Assembly: GCA_946414025.1 (NCBI GenBank)
Contig: CAMKMX010000008.1
Location: 21,309 to 85,308, forward strand
DNA from: an uncultured Fibrobacter sp.
Lineage (GTDB): Bacteria > Fibrobacterota > Fibrobacteria > Fibrobacterales > Fibrobacteraceae
Length of the DNA stretch: 64,000 nt
Direction: 5' to 3'
The notes below the pieces were generated by a model. It was not told where the DNA came from. It did no database searches and saw only the letters and a list, made by a program, of their open reading frames with translations. The position numbers and the translations under genes are program-made. Shown in pieces: positions 34,278 to 42,597 of the stretch (positions are counted from its first letter, which is position 1; each line of letters begins with the position of its first letter).

Positions 34278-34325
34278 GCAGGAGCATTCGCCATCATGGC
34301 GTTCTGCTTGAGGAACAGAAATTGA
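34278..34325 (+). repeat. 48-bp direct repeat, right copy (detached SpoU gene 3' end)
   Basis: Identical over 48 bases to 32670-32717, ending at the same TGA. It has no upstream part of the gene attached and is therefore a displaced 3' fragment. Confidence 0.9.
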
Positions 34326-34466
34326 CAGCAAAGACAGCTCCAACCGAGAAGCAATCGGATTTCCGTCCGTTTAGAACAAAGAAGCACCTGCATCCCCCTC
34401 TTTGTCACTTCGGCTCCGGGTCGGGGTGATATGAGTTTGAGGCGAGGATGACAACGAAAAAAAAAA

Positions 34467-35879
34467 TCAAACATTCATCAAGTGACGACGCCACTTGCCG
34501 CCAACCCAACGGCGCCAGAAAATAATGGGCGCGGTACTGTAGACCGCCACCACCGCAATCCAGGCGTAATGGGCCGGCAGTTGGAACACATAAGCGGAAA
34601 GGTAAAGCGCTCCCGCCACGCACCAGTTCATGATGGCGCTGGCGAACATGACCCACAAAGTATCCCCCGCCCCACGCAAGGCCCCCGCATAGATGACTAA
34701 CAGCACCTCCACAAAAATATACAGGGAGGCAAACCGGAGCATAAAAATACTCATGGGGCGCGCCGCATCAAAAATGGCCACAGCTTCCGCCGAAGCCTCC
34801 GCTATGTCGGGCCTGAAAATGTCGGTCAGCACGCCCGGCAAGAACACGAACAGCACTCCGGTAATCAAGGAATAGCCCCACCCTAGGCGCAACCCCGAGT
34901 AAGTAGATCGCGTAGCGGCAGCGACATTCTTCGCCCCCACATAACGGCCCACAAGGCTTGTGGACGCGACCTCCAACCCCATCAGGGGAACGTAGGCCAC
35001 CATGTCCCAGTTGAACATGACCGACGACGCCGTGGCGGGTTCGGGTCCAAGAGCGTGGAACATGAGAATCAACAGCTGGAACGCCGACATGTTCAAGAAC
35101 ATCTCCACTCCCGACGGAATCCCCCGCTGCAAGAGTTCTCGGGTCAAGGGCCAGCTAAAAGCAAAAGAGGAACGGGTACCAAAACGGCTGTTGTAGGACT
35201 TGCCGAAAAACTTTGCAAACAAAATAATGGTTGAAACCGCGTTCCCGATAAGGGTTCCATAGGCCGCCCCCGCCACACCCAAAGCGGGAACCGGACCGAG
35301 ACCATATATCAACACAAAGTTGCAGGCCACATTCACAATCATGCCCACAAAGGCAGCCTTCATCACGATTTTCGTCTCGCCGATACCGCTAAAGAAACAG
35401 GGCGCCACGTTCCGCACCAGGTTGATGATACCGCCGAACATCAAAATATCGAAGTAGGTCTTCTGGTATTCCAGCTGGTCTGCAGCCAGATTTTCCATGC
35501 CGAAAATAAAATGCCCAAGAGGGATGGTCAGGTACAAAATGGGTACGCATACCAGCGACACGTACAGGGCCTGCATAAAGACCTTGGCACATTCCCCATG
35601 GCGTTTTGCCCCCAGACGCTGGGCCACCATGGCAGTGGTGTAACTGATGGCCCCCGTAAAGAACATGGTGAGCGCCAGTTGCACCGCGCCAGCTCCCAGG
35701 GCCGCGTTCATCTCGGCAGGACCCAGCTTGGAGAGGAACAGGCGGTCGATAAAGGTCATGAAGGTGTCAAAGGACATGGACAGGAGCATGGGGAGTGCCA
35801 CCACCAGCACATCCTTCACGTCGCCATTTTTCTTGAATTTTGAAGGCCTATAGAACTTATTGAGTATCGCACCGACCAT
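34467..35879 (-). CDS. MATE family multidrug/sodium efflux transporter
   Basis: The protein has 470 residues from the ATG at 35879; a TTG four codons upstream is possible. About twelve hydrophobic segments are arranged in two homologous halves, with the typical starts VLVVALPMLLSMSFDTFMTFIDRLFLSKLGP and LLQRGIPSGVEMFLNMSAFQLLILMFHALG, plus MVAQRLGAKRHGEC and LVGRYVGAKNVAAA at equivalent places. It exports small molecules in exchange for Na+ or H+ across the inner membrane; the substrate is unknown. It is divergent from ffh with a 42-base gap, and a TATATTTG box lies 9 bases upstream of the ATG. Confidence 0.92.
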   Translation of the reverse strand: MVGAILNKFYRPSKFKKNGDVKDVLVVALPMLLSMSFDTFMTFIDRLFLSKLGPAEMNAALGAGAVQLALTMFFTGAISYTTAMVAQRLGAKRHGECAKVFMQALYVSLVCVPILYLTIPLGHFIFGMENLAADQLEYQKTYFDILMFGGIINLVRNVAPCFFSGIGETKIVMKAAFVGMIVNVACNFVLIYGLGPVPALGVAGAAYGTLIGNAVSTIILFAKFFGKSYNSRFGTRSSFAFSWPLTRELLQRGIPSGVEMFLNMSAFQLLILMFHALGPEPATASSVMFNWDMVAYVPLMGLEVASTSLVGRYVGAKNVAAATRSTYSGLRLGWGYSLITGVLFVFLPGVLTDIFRPDIAEASAEAVAIFDAARPMSIFMLRFASLYIFVEVLLVIYAGALRGAGDTLWVMFASAIMNWCVAGALYLSAYVFQLPAHYAWIAVVAVYSTAPIIFWRRWVGGKWRRHLMNV

Positions 35880-35888
35880 ATTGGGCGA

Positions 35889-35896
35889 CAAATATA
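35889..35896 (-). promoter_or_regulatory. TAnnTTTG -7 box of the MATE gene
   Basis: TATATTTG on the minus strand ends 9 bases before the ATG, so the transcript would have almost no leader. Confidence 0.45.
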
Positions 35897-35906
35897 GTTT
35901 TTTTTC

Positions 35907-35914
35907 TATCTTTG
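35907..35914 (+). promoter_or_regulatory. TAnnTTTG -7 box of ffh
   Basis: TATCTTTG ends 7 bases before the ffh ATG. A TTG lies 23 bp upstream, slightly too far. There is no Shine-Dalgarno, so the mRNA may be leaderless. Confidence 0.5.
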
Positions 35915-35921
35915 TGCTACT

Positions 35922-37277
35922 ATGTTTTCACAGCTGACTGACTCTCTAGAATCTACTCTCAAGAACCTGCGCGGGCAGGGCAAGCTCACCGAAGAAAACG
36001 TCGCCGAATCGCTGCGCGAAGTGCGCCGCGCATTCCTCGAAGCCGACGTGAACTTCAACGTGACCCGCGACTTCGTTAAGGCCGTCAAGGAAAAGGCCAT
36101 GGGCTCCGAAGTGCTTTCCTCGGTGACTCCCGGTCAGCAGATTGTGAAAATCATCCACGACGAACTTGTGGCCGTGATGGGTGGCGAAACCAAGGAAATC
36201 AACCTTTCCGCTCCGGCTCCGGTCGGCATCATGATGGTTGGCCTGCAGGGTTCCGGTAAGACAACCTTCGCCGGCAAAATCGCCCTCTGGATGCGCAGCA
36301 AGAAGAAGCGCAAGCCGCTCTTGGTTGCCGCCGACGTTTACCGCCCCGCCGCTATCAAGCAGTTGCAGGTGCTCGGCAAGTCCATCGGCATTCCCGTTTA
36401 CGACGAAGGCCAGGGCAATCCGGTCGAAATCATCAAGCACGGTTACCAGTACGCCAAGGACAACGGCTTTGACTTAGTGATTTACGATACCGCAGGCCGC
36501 TTGCAGATCGACGAAGAGTTGATGCAGGAACTGGAAAAGGCCCGAGACGCCGTTCACCCCGACGAAATCCTGTTCGTGGCCGACGCCATGATCGGTCAGG
36601 AAGCGGTGAACGTGGCTGAAACCTTCTGGAACCGCCTGAACTTTACGGGCGTTTGCCTTTCGAAGATGGACGGTGACACCCGCGGCGGTGCAGCACTCAG
36701 CATCAAGAAAATGACGGGGGTACCCATCTGCTTTATCGGTGTCGGCGAAAAGCTCCCCGAAATTGAACTGTTCCACCCCGACCGTATGGCCAGCCGAATC
36801 CTCGGCATGGGCGACGTGGTGAGCCTCGTGGAAAAAGCCCAGCAGGTCATCGACGAAAAAGACGCGAAGGACCTGAAGAAGAAGATTCTCAACAACACCT
36901 TCGACCTGAACGATTTCTTGAACCAGCTGCGCACCATCAAGAAGCTGGGCCGCATCAAGGACATTCTGAGCCTGATTCCGGGCCTGAACAAGCTCCCCAT
37001 CGACCAGATTGACGAAAAGGAACTGGTTTACGTGGAAGCCGTGCTCAGCTCCATGACCCCGAAGGAACGCAAGAAACCGCAGATCCTGGACGGTAGCCGC
37101 AAGGCTCGCGTGGCCAAGGGTTCCGGTACCGAAATCGGTCGCGTGAACGCGGTGCTCAAGCAGTACGAGACCATGAAGGAAATGTTCAAGAAGGTGGGCG
37201 ATTTTGCCCGCAAGCAGAACAACGGCGGACAAGTGGGGAGCAACTATACCCCGCCCAAGCAAAAGAAAAAGAAGTAA
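35922..37277 (+). CDS. ffh: signal recognition particle protein Ffh (SRP54)
   Basis: The protein has 451 residues. The N domain begins MFSQLTDSLESTLKNLRGQGKLTEENV. The GTPase G domain has the P-loop GLQGSGKTTFAGK, DVYRPAAIKQL, DTAGRLQIDEEL, and SKMDGDTRGGAAL. The C-terminal M domain (from about 325) is Lys-rich with TIKKLGRIKDILSLIPGLNK and ends KQKKKK. It binds signal peptides and 4.5S RNA and delivers ribosomes to FtsY. The gene is monocistronic with a terminator at 37322-37348. No Shine-Dalgarno precedes the ATG. Confidence 0.97.
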   Translation: MFSQLTDSLESTLKNLRGQGKLTEENVAESLREVRRAFLEADVNFNVTRDFVKAVKEKAMGSEVLSSVTPGQQIVKIIHDELVAVMGGETKEINLSAPAPVGIMMVGLQGSGKTTFAGKIALWMRSKKKRKPLLVAADVYRPAAIKQLQVLGKSIGIPVYDEGQGNPVEIIKHGYQYAKDNGFDLVIYDTAGRLQIDEELMQELEKARDAVHPDEILFVADAMIGQEAVNVAETFWNRLNFTGVCLSKMDGDTRGGAALSIKKMTGVPICFIGVGEKLPEIELFHPDRMASRILGMGDVVSLVEKAQQVIDEKDAKDLKKKILNNTFDLNDFLNQLRTIKKLGRIKDILSLIPGLNKLPIDQIDEKELVYVEAVLSSMTPKERKKPQILDGSRKARVAKGSGTEIGRVNAVLKQYETMKEMFKKVGDFARKQNNGGQVGSNYTPPKQKKKK

Positions 37278-37321
37278 TAATGACTAGGGAGGGCGCAGCC
37301 CTCATCCACAAAAAAAATGTA

Positions 37322-37348
37322 AAAAGACCCCTAACGGGTCTTTTTTTT
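37322..37348 (+). terminator. intrinsic terminator of ffh
   Basis: AAAAGACCC, a CTAAC loop, GGGTCTTTT and more T residues, 45 bases beyond the ffh stop. Confidence 0.85.
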
Positions 37349-37500
37349 ATGGCTGAAACGGGCATTTTTTGGCAAAATTACAAAATCTGTAATTTTTCGT
37401 TACTTGATGATACTTTTTGCGAAATAAAATGATAAATTAGGAAAATCAACAACAAAAACTATTTACAATTTTTGAATAAAATCAACAAAAAGGAAGATCA

Positions 37501-39000
37501 ATGGCTACAATCGACATGTCCGCAAACGCCCTCGTCACGGCCCTCAAGAAACCCCGTGACAAATTCACCAAGGAAGATATCAAGAAGTTCATCCGTGCAA
37601 ACGACATCCGCCACGTGAACTTTATGTACGCCGGCGGTGACGGCCGCCTCAAGACTCTCAACTTTGTGGTGAACGACGCCGACTACCTGGACGAAATCCT
37701 CAGCTGCGGCGAACGCGTGGACGGCTCCTCGCTGTTCAGCTACATCGAAGCCTCCTCCTCCGACCTGTACGTAGTGCCCCGCTTCTCCACGGCATTCATG
37801 GACCCGTTTGCCACCCTCCCCACCCTCTGCCTGCTCTGCAGTTTCTTCAACAAGGATGGGCAGCCGCTGGAATCTTCTCCGGAATACACCCTCCACAAGG
37901 CCTGCGAGGCCTTCAAGAAGGAGACCGGCATGGAATTTCAGGCCATGGGCGAACTGGAATACTACGTGATTGCCGACGACACGGGCGAGTTCCCTGCCGT
38001 TGACCAGAAGGGCTACCACGAATCCGCCCCGTTTGCTAAGTTCAACGAGTTCCGCCAAAAATGCATGCTCTACATCGCCCAGGCCGGCGGTCAGATCAAG
38101 TACGGCCACAGCGAAGTGGGCAACTTCACCCAAGACGGCAAGCTCTACGAGCAGAACGAAATCGAGTTCCTCCCCTGCCCCGCCGAAGACGCGGCCAACC
38201 AGCTCACCATCGCCAAATGGATGATCCGTAACCTGGGTGCAGAATTCGGCCTAGACGTGACGTTTGCCCCGAAGATTACCGTGGGCAAGGCCGGTTCGGG
38301 CCTGCACATCCACATGCGCATCATGAAGGACGGCAACAACCAGATGCTCAAGAACGGAGTCATCAGCGATACCGCCCGCCGCGCCATCGCCGGTATGATG
38401 AAGCTCGCCCCGTCCATCACCGCGTTTGGCAACCAGAACCCCACCTCTTACCTGCGCCTGGTGCCCCATCAGGAAGCCCCCACCAACGTGTGCTGGGGCG
38501 ACCGCAACCGCTCCGTGCTGGTACGCGTACCGCTGGGCTGGGCTTCCAAGACCGACCTCTGCAAGATTGCGAACCCGAACGAAAAGGGCACAAGCTACGA
38601 CACCCACCAGAAGCAGACCGTGGAAATGCGTTCCCCGGACGCCAGTGCCAACGTGTACCTGCTCATGGCAGGCCTCTGCGTCGCTTGCCGCCACGGCCTT
38701 AGCCTCAAGGACGGCCTGAAGGTGGCCGAACAGACCTACGTGAACGTGAACATCCACAAGAAGGAAAACGCGAAGCTGTTGAGCAAGCTGGACACCCTGC
38801 CCGACAGCTGCTGGGCCAGCGCCGACTGCCTTGCCAAGCAGCGCAAGGTCTACGAGGAATTCGGCGTGTTCAGCCCCGCCATGATCGACGGTATCATCGA
38901 CCAGCTGAAGGCCTTCAAGGACAAGACGCTCCGCGCCCAGGTCACCAAGTCCAAGACCGCCATGCAGAAGCTGGTGAAGACCTACTTCTACTGCGGGTAA
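37501..39000 (+). CDS. glnA: glutamine synthetase
   Basis: The protein has 499 residues. The beta-grasp domain contains HVNFMYAGGDGRLKTLNFVV and DGSSLFSYIEASSSDLYVVP. The catalytic domain has MEFQAMGELEYYVI (metal-binding Glu), NQLTIAKWMIRNLG, KAGSGLHIHM (ammonium/ATP site), YLRLVPHQEAPTNVCWG and the substrate-binding Arg in VEMRSPDASANVYLLMAGL. It condenses glutamate and ammonia. The sequence lacks the usual adenylylation loop Tyr context as far as I can see. AAGGA precedes the ATG and a terminator follows. The 220-base upstream region is AT-rich with a hairpin at 37375-37395 but shows no recognised riboswitch. Confidence 0.93.
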   Translation: MATIDMSANALVTALKKPRDKFTKEDIKKFIRANDIRHVNFMYAGGDGRLKTLNFVVNDADYLDEILSCGERVDGSSLFSYIEASSSDLYVVPRFSTAFMDPFATLPTLCLLCSFFNKDGQPLESSPEYTLHKACEAFKKETGMEFQAMGELEYYVIADDTGEFPAVDQKGYHESAPFAKFNEFRQKCMLYIAQAGGQIKYGHSEVGNFTQDGKLYEQNEIEFLPCPAEDAANQLTIAKWMIRNLGAEFGLDVTFAPKITVGKAGSGLHIHMRIMKDGNNQMLKNGVISDTARRAIAGMMKLAPSITAFGNQNPTSYLRLVPHQEAPTNVCWGDRNRSVLVRVPLGWASKTDLCKIANPNEKGTSYDTHQKQTVEMRSPDASANVYLLMAGLCVACRHGLSLKDGLKVAEQTYVNVNIHKKENAKLLSKLDTLPDSCWASADCLAKQRKVYEEFGVFSPAMIDGIIDQLKAFKDKTLRAQVTKSKTAMQKLVKTYFYCG

Positions 39001-39049
39001 GTGCAAAAACCGGCATTTTTGCCAGAAGATTCACTAAATTATATATCAA

Positions 39050-39076
39050 GGCTCCGGTTTTTCCGGAGTCTTTTTT
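39050..39076 (+). terminator. intrinsic terminator of glnA
   Basis: CTCCGG, a TTTTT loop, CCGGAG, then TCTTTTTT. Confidence 0.85.
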
Positions 39077-39098
39077 ACATTTTGCCGCAGAGGTTCCT

Positions 39099-39749
39099 AT
39101 GACCGAAGAAATTGTAAAGCAAGACAAGAAAGAGACCCTGAAAAAGATATCGGAAAAGGCATCCACCCTCCTTTTCGAGCTGATTACGGATATTCCCGGC
39201 TCCCTTTACAGCCCTATCCAGAACCCCGACGAAAAGGCGAGGCTCCTGAGTCAGAGGGCCGCCTGGAAATCGGCTACGGTCAGCACCTCCCTTTCTATAC
39301 CCGCAGGCATCACGGGTATCCTTACCGCCATCCCGGACATTGCCGCCATCTGGAAAATACAGGCCCAGCTGGTAGCGGACATTGCCGCAAGCTATGGCAA
39401 GTTGGCCCTCCTGAGCAGGGAAGCCATGATCTGGTGCCTGTTTCGGCACAGTGCCGCCCAGCTCCTGCGGGACATTGCCGTCCGCACGGGCAGCAGGATT
39501 ATCGTGCAGAAGCTTTCCGCTACCGCCATCAAGGCCATTCTTGCAAAAATCGGGGCCAGCATCTCCTCTAAACTGCTGGGCAAGACCCTTCTGCGGGCAA
39601 TTCCGGCCATCGGGGCCCTCGGGAACGGGGCCTACGCCTTCTATGACACCTTAGAAGTCGGAAAGACGGCCGCCGCCTATTTCAGGGCTCTTTCTGACCA
39701 GGATGGGAAAAACAGCGACGAGCAGCATTCCGACGAACCTACCGCATAA
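39099..39749 (+). CDS. EcsC-like family protein
   Basis: The protein has 216 residues. It carries hydrophobic Ala/Ile-rich segments typical of EcsC-like proteins (SLSIPAGITGILTAIPDIAAIWKIQAQLVADIAASYG and LLGKTLLRAIPAIGALGNGAYAFYDTLEVGKTAAAYF). The N-terminus is charged, with no signal peptide. The function of this family is not established. AGAGG precedes the ATG. It is separated from glnA by a terminator and from fusA by repeat element E. Confidence 0.65.
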   Translation: MTEEIVKQDKKETLKKISEKASTLLFELITDIPGSLYSPIQNPDEKARLLSQRAAWKSATVSTSLSIPAGITGILTAIPDIAAIWKIQAQLVADIAASYGKLALLSREAMIWCLFRHSAAQLLRDIAVRTGSRIIVQKLSATAIKAILAKIGASISSKLLGKTLLRAIPAIGALGNGAYAFYDTLEVGKTAAAYFRALSDQDGKNSDEQHSDEPTA

Positions 39750-39800
39750 AAGCCTTTCTTTTCCGAATTTTCGGGGTGGTGAGCAACGACGTGCGAGCCA

Positions 39801-39890
39801 GGGGGCTAGGGCCGGAGTTTATTACCTACAGTAGCCCCCTTATAAAGACCGCAAACGCCCCTGTTTAATAACTGGGGCTTTTTTGCTCAC
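39801..39890. repeat. two-hairpin repeat element, copy E
   Basis: Hairpin 1 pairs GGGGGCTA (39801-39808) with TAGCCCCC (39832-39839). Hairpin 2 has outer stem GCAAA (39851-39855)/TTTGC (39882-39886), a compensatory change from GCAAC/GTTGC in copies A-C, and inner stem GCCCCTGTT (39857-39865)/AACTGGGGC (39870-39878) with one mismatch and a TAAT loop. TCAC follows. Confidence 0.75.
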
Positions 39891-39916
39891 TATAGGCACC
39901 TGTGGATGACAAGCCC

Positions 39917-39947
39917 TTGAGAACGGGGGCTTTTTTTTCTACATTTG
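39917..39947 (+). promoter_or_regulatory. FCB-type promoter of fusA
   Basis: TTG at 39917-39919, a 20-base spacer, TACATTTG at 39940-39947. The fusA ATG is 43 bases further on. Confidence 0.6.
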
Positions 39948-39990
39948 GGCGCAACTCAAACAAACATCAACTCCATTTGTGGAATAAAAA

Positions 39991-42120
39991 ATGAAAAACA
40001 TCGAAAAACACAGAAACATCGGTATTTCTGCCCACATCGACTCGGGTAAGACTACCCTTACCGAACGCATCCTCTACTTCACAAAGCGTATCCACGCTAT
40101 CCACGAAGTTCGTGGTAAAGACGGCGTCGGTGCCACGATGGACTCCATGGAACTTGAACGCGAACGCGGCATCACGATTCAGTCTGCCGCTACGTTTGCT
40201 AACTGGACCCACACCAAGAGCGGTGAACAGGACTCCATCAACATCATCGATACCCCGGGGCACGTGGACTTCACGATCGAAGTGGAACGTTCTCTCCGCG
40301 TGTTGGACGGTGCAATCCTCGTTCTCACCGGCGTCGAAGGCGTCCAGTCCCAGTCTATTACCGTTGACCGCCAGATGAAGCGCTACCATGTGCCGCGCGT
40401 CGTGTTCGTCAACAAGTGCGACCGCTCCGGTGCAAACCCGCTCCGCGTTGCCGAAATGCTCAAGGAAAAGCTCAACCACAAGCCCTGCGTGATGCAGATT
40501 CCTATCGGTCTCGAAGACCAACTGAAGGGCGTGGTCGACCTCGTCGAAATGAAGGCCTACTACTTCGAAGGCGCCAACGGCGACGACATGATCGAAAAGG
40601 ATATCCCCGCCGAACTGGTGGATCAGGCCAACGAATACCGCACCAAGCTCATCGACTGCTGCGCTGACTACAGCGACGAAATTATGGAAAAGGCCATGGA
40701 AGGCCAGTACGGTGTGGACGAAATCGACAAGGCCCTCATCAAGAAGACCATCCGCGAAGCCACCATCCGTCTGGACATCACTCCCGTGTTCATGGGTTCT
40801 GCCCACAAGAACATCGGCGTTCAGAAGCTTTTGGACGGCGTTATCGACTACCTCCCCTGCCCGACCGACGTTGAAAACAAGGCCCTCGACCTGGACAACA
40901 ACGAAGCCGAAGTTGTCCTGAAGTCCGAAGACAACGCTCCTCTCGTCTGCTACGCGTTCAAGCTGGTGAATGACCGCTACGGCCAGCTCACCTACATCCG
41001 CGTGTACCAGGGCACCCTCAAGAAGGGCGACATGATTACCAACATGGCCACCGGAAAGAAGGTGTCCGTGGGTCGCTTGGTGCGTATGCACGCCGACGAA
41101 ATGGTGGACATCACCGAAGCCGGTGCAGGCGATATCGTTGCCCTGTTCGGTATCGACTGCGCCTCCGGTACGACCTTTACCGACGGCAAGAACCACTACA
41201 ACATGACTTCTATGCACGTGCCGAACCCCGTGATCGAACTCGTGATTGAAGCCAAGAACCGCGACGACCTGGACAACATGTCCAAGGCCCTGAACCGCTT
41301 CACCAAGGAAGACCCCACTTTCCAGGTGGAAGTGAACAAGGAATCCGGCGAAACCATCATCAAGGGTATGGGCGAACTTCACCTGGACGTGTACATCGAA
41401 CGTATGCGCCGTGAATACAAGGTGGACGTGCAGACCGGTGCCCCGCAGGTGGCCTACCGCGAAACCATCACCCGCGAAGCCAAGTTCGAATACACCCACA
41501 AGAAGCAGACCGGTGGTTCGGGTCAGTTCGCTAAGATGTCCGGCGTGATGCGCCCGATGCCTGTGGAAGGCGACTCCGACAAGGTTTACAACTTCGTGAA
41601 CTCCGTCGTGGGCGGCCGTATTCCTAAGGAATACATCCCGTCTTGCGACAAGGGTTTCCAGAGCTGCATGGAAGCCGGTTCCCTCATCGGGTTCCCGGTG
41701 GTGGGTATCGAGATGGAAGTCCAGGACGGTGCGTTCCACCCGGTGGACTCCTCTGACATGGCGTTCCAGATCTGCGCCCGCATGGCTTTCCGCGAAGCTT
41801 TCGCCAAGGCCGGCGCCCAGATTCTCGAACCGATCATGAAGGTCGAAATTGCCACTCCGACGGAATTCCAGGGTAACGTCGTGGGTAACGTGTCCCAGCG
41901 CCGTGGTTCCATCACCGGAACCAGCGAAGAAATGGGTACCACCACAATTACCGCCGAAGTCCCGCTTTCTGAAATGTTCGGTTATGCTACCGACCTGCGT
42001 TCCATGACCCAGGGTAAGGCCGAATTCACCATGGAATTCGCCAAGTATGCTCCGGTGCCGAAGAACATCCAGGAAGAACTCATCAAGAAGTACGGCGACA
42101 AGGCCAAGGCTAGAGCATAA
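39991..42120 (+). CDS. fusA: elongation factor G, mitochondrial EF-G1/spdEFG1-like subtype
   Basis: The protein has 709 residues. The G domain has [50 protein letters not shown] and [10 protein letters not shown]. Domains II-V follow, with [26 protein letters not shown] and [14 protein letters not shown] segments. The Ser in AHIDSGKTT and the phrase [20 protein letters not shown] are those of organelle-type EF-G1 and the related spdEFG1 branch rather than the classical AHIDAGKTT form. It catalyses translocation. It is not next to rpsL, rpsG or tuf, which also fits a stand-alone spdEFG1-type gene. A terminator lies at 42257-42288, with repeat element B in between. Confidence 0.93.
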   Translation: MKNIEKHRNIGISAHIDSGKTTLTERILYFTKRIHAIHEVRGKDGVGATMDSMELERERGITIQSAATFANWTHTKSGEQDSINIIDTPGHVDFTIEVERSLRVLDGAILVLTGVEGVQSQSITVDRQMKRYHVPRVVFVNKCDRSGANPLRVAEMLKEKLNHKPCVMQIPIGLEDQLKGVVDLVEMKAYYFEGANGDDMIEKDIPAELVDQANEYRTKLIDCCADYSDEIMEKAMEGQYGVDEIDKALIKKTIREATIRLDITPVFMGSAHKNIGVQKLLDGVIDYLPCPTDVENKALDLDNNEAEVVLKSEDNAPLVCYAFKLVNDRYGQLTYIRVYQGTLKKGDMITNMATGKKVSVGRLVRMHADEMVDITEAGAGDIVALFGIDCASGTTFTDGKNHYNMTSMHVPNPVIELVIEAKNRDDLDNMSKALNRFTKEDPTFQVEVNKESGETIIKGMGELHLDVYIERMRREYKVDVQTGAPQVAYRETITREAKFEYTHKKQTGGSGQFAKMSGVMRPMPVEGDSDKVYNFVNSVVGGRIPKEYIPSCDKGFQSCMEAGSLIGFPVVGIEMEVQDGAFHPVDSSDMAFQICARMAFREAFAKAGAQILEPIMKVEIATPTEFQGNVVGNVSQRRGSITGTSEEMGTTTITAEVPLSEMFGYATDLRSMTQGKAEFTMEFAKYAPVPKNIQEELIKKYGDKAKARA

Positions 42121-42132
42121 GCAAAAAAGACC

Positions 42133-42219
42133 GTTTGCGCTAGAAGCGGAATTACAAGTTCCGGGCTGGCGCAAACTCTCGCAACCACGCCTCGTTAATA
42201 CGAGGCGTTTGTTGCTCAC
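42133..42219. repeat. two-hairpin repeat element, copy B
   Basis: Hairpin 1 pairs GTTTGCGC (42133-42140) with GCGCAAAC (42169-42176) and holds a nested CGGAA/TTCCG. Hairpin 2 has outer stem GCAAC (42181-42185)/GTTGC (42211-42215) and inner stem ACGCCTCGT (42187-42195)/ACGAGGCGT (42200-42208) around TAAT, then TCAC. CTAGAAGCG occurs both inside hairpin 1 and again just downstream, near 42229. Confidence 0.8.
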
Positions 42220-42256
42220 GGCACTCGCCTAGAAGCGCTCAGTTTCAAGACAACAT

Positions 42257-42288
42257 AAAACGCAGGCCCATGAGGCCTGCGTTTTTTT
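42257..42288 (+). terminator. intrinsic terminator of fusA
   Basis: ACGCAGGCC and GGCCTGCGT pair around CATGA, followed by seven T. A short A-run in front allows some activity on the other strand. Confidence 0.85.
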
Positions 42289-42336
42289 CTTGCCTTGCGG
42301 CAAGGTTTCCCAACACTCGAAAACTCAAAAAAGAGA

Positions 42337-42409
42337 GTGCTTCCGGTAGGTCCTACCCCGCGGTTCGATCCGGCATCCCTTCTCCAGAACCAGGACTTAC
42401 TGGAAGCAC
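42337..42409 (+). repeat. 18-bp stem-loop with G-U pairs, unidentified
   Basis: The arm 42337-42354 (GTGCTTCCGGTAGGTCCT) pairs with 42392-42409 along all 18 positions if two G-U pairs are allowed. On the opposite strand those two become A-C mismatches, so the plus-strand transcript folds better. The 37-base loop contains GGTTCGATCC, a T-arm-like string, but no cloverleaf forms. Confidence 0.55.
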
Positions 42410-42597
42410 ATCCATAATATAACCCCAAAATAAAAGCCCGGACAAAAAAATCTGCCCGGACCATAATCTACATTGGAATGTTCTTGTTTAGGTGATAGGT
42501 GGTAGGGGTTAGGTATTAGGGCTGCAGGGGACAAGATGTGTCGCGCGGGTTACACTCAACCTCACGGCCAAAAATGGCATTGCTGAAAACTGACAAC

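Larger units (their letters stand above)
42121..42597. other. 477-base gap with element B, a terminator, a long stem-loop and short repeats
   Basis: The order is element B (42133-42219), a strong terminator (42257-42288), an 18-bp stem-loop (42337-42409), then a TAGG-rich short repeat (42488-42530: TTAGGTGATAGGTGG followed by TAGGGGTTAGG). No gene is supported. The mazG gene ends into this gap from the other side. Confidence 0.6.

Noticed and set aside
37278..37500. Riboswitch or sigma-54 promoter upstream of glnA
   Set aside because: No glutamine-riboswitch pattern and no GG-N10-GC element at the right spacing; only an AT-rich hairpin.
42337..42409. tRNA gene in the gap after fusA
   Set aside because: A T-arm-like string is present but no anticodon or D-arm can be formed; the dominant structure is one long stem.
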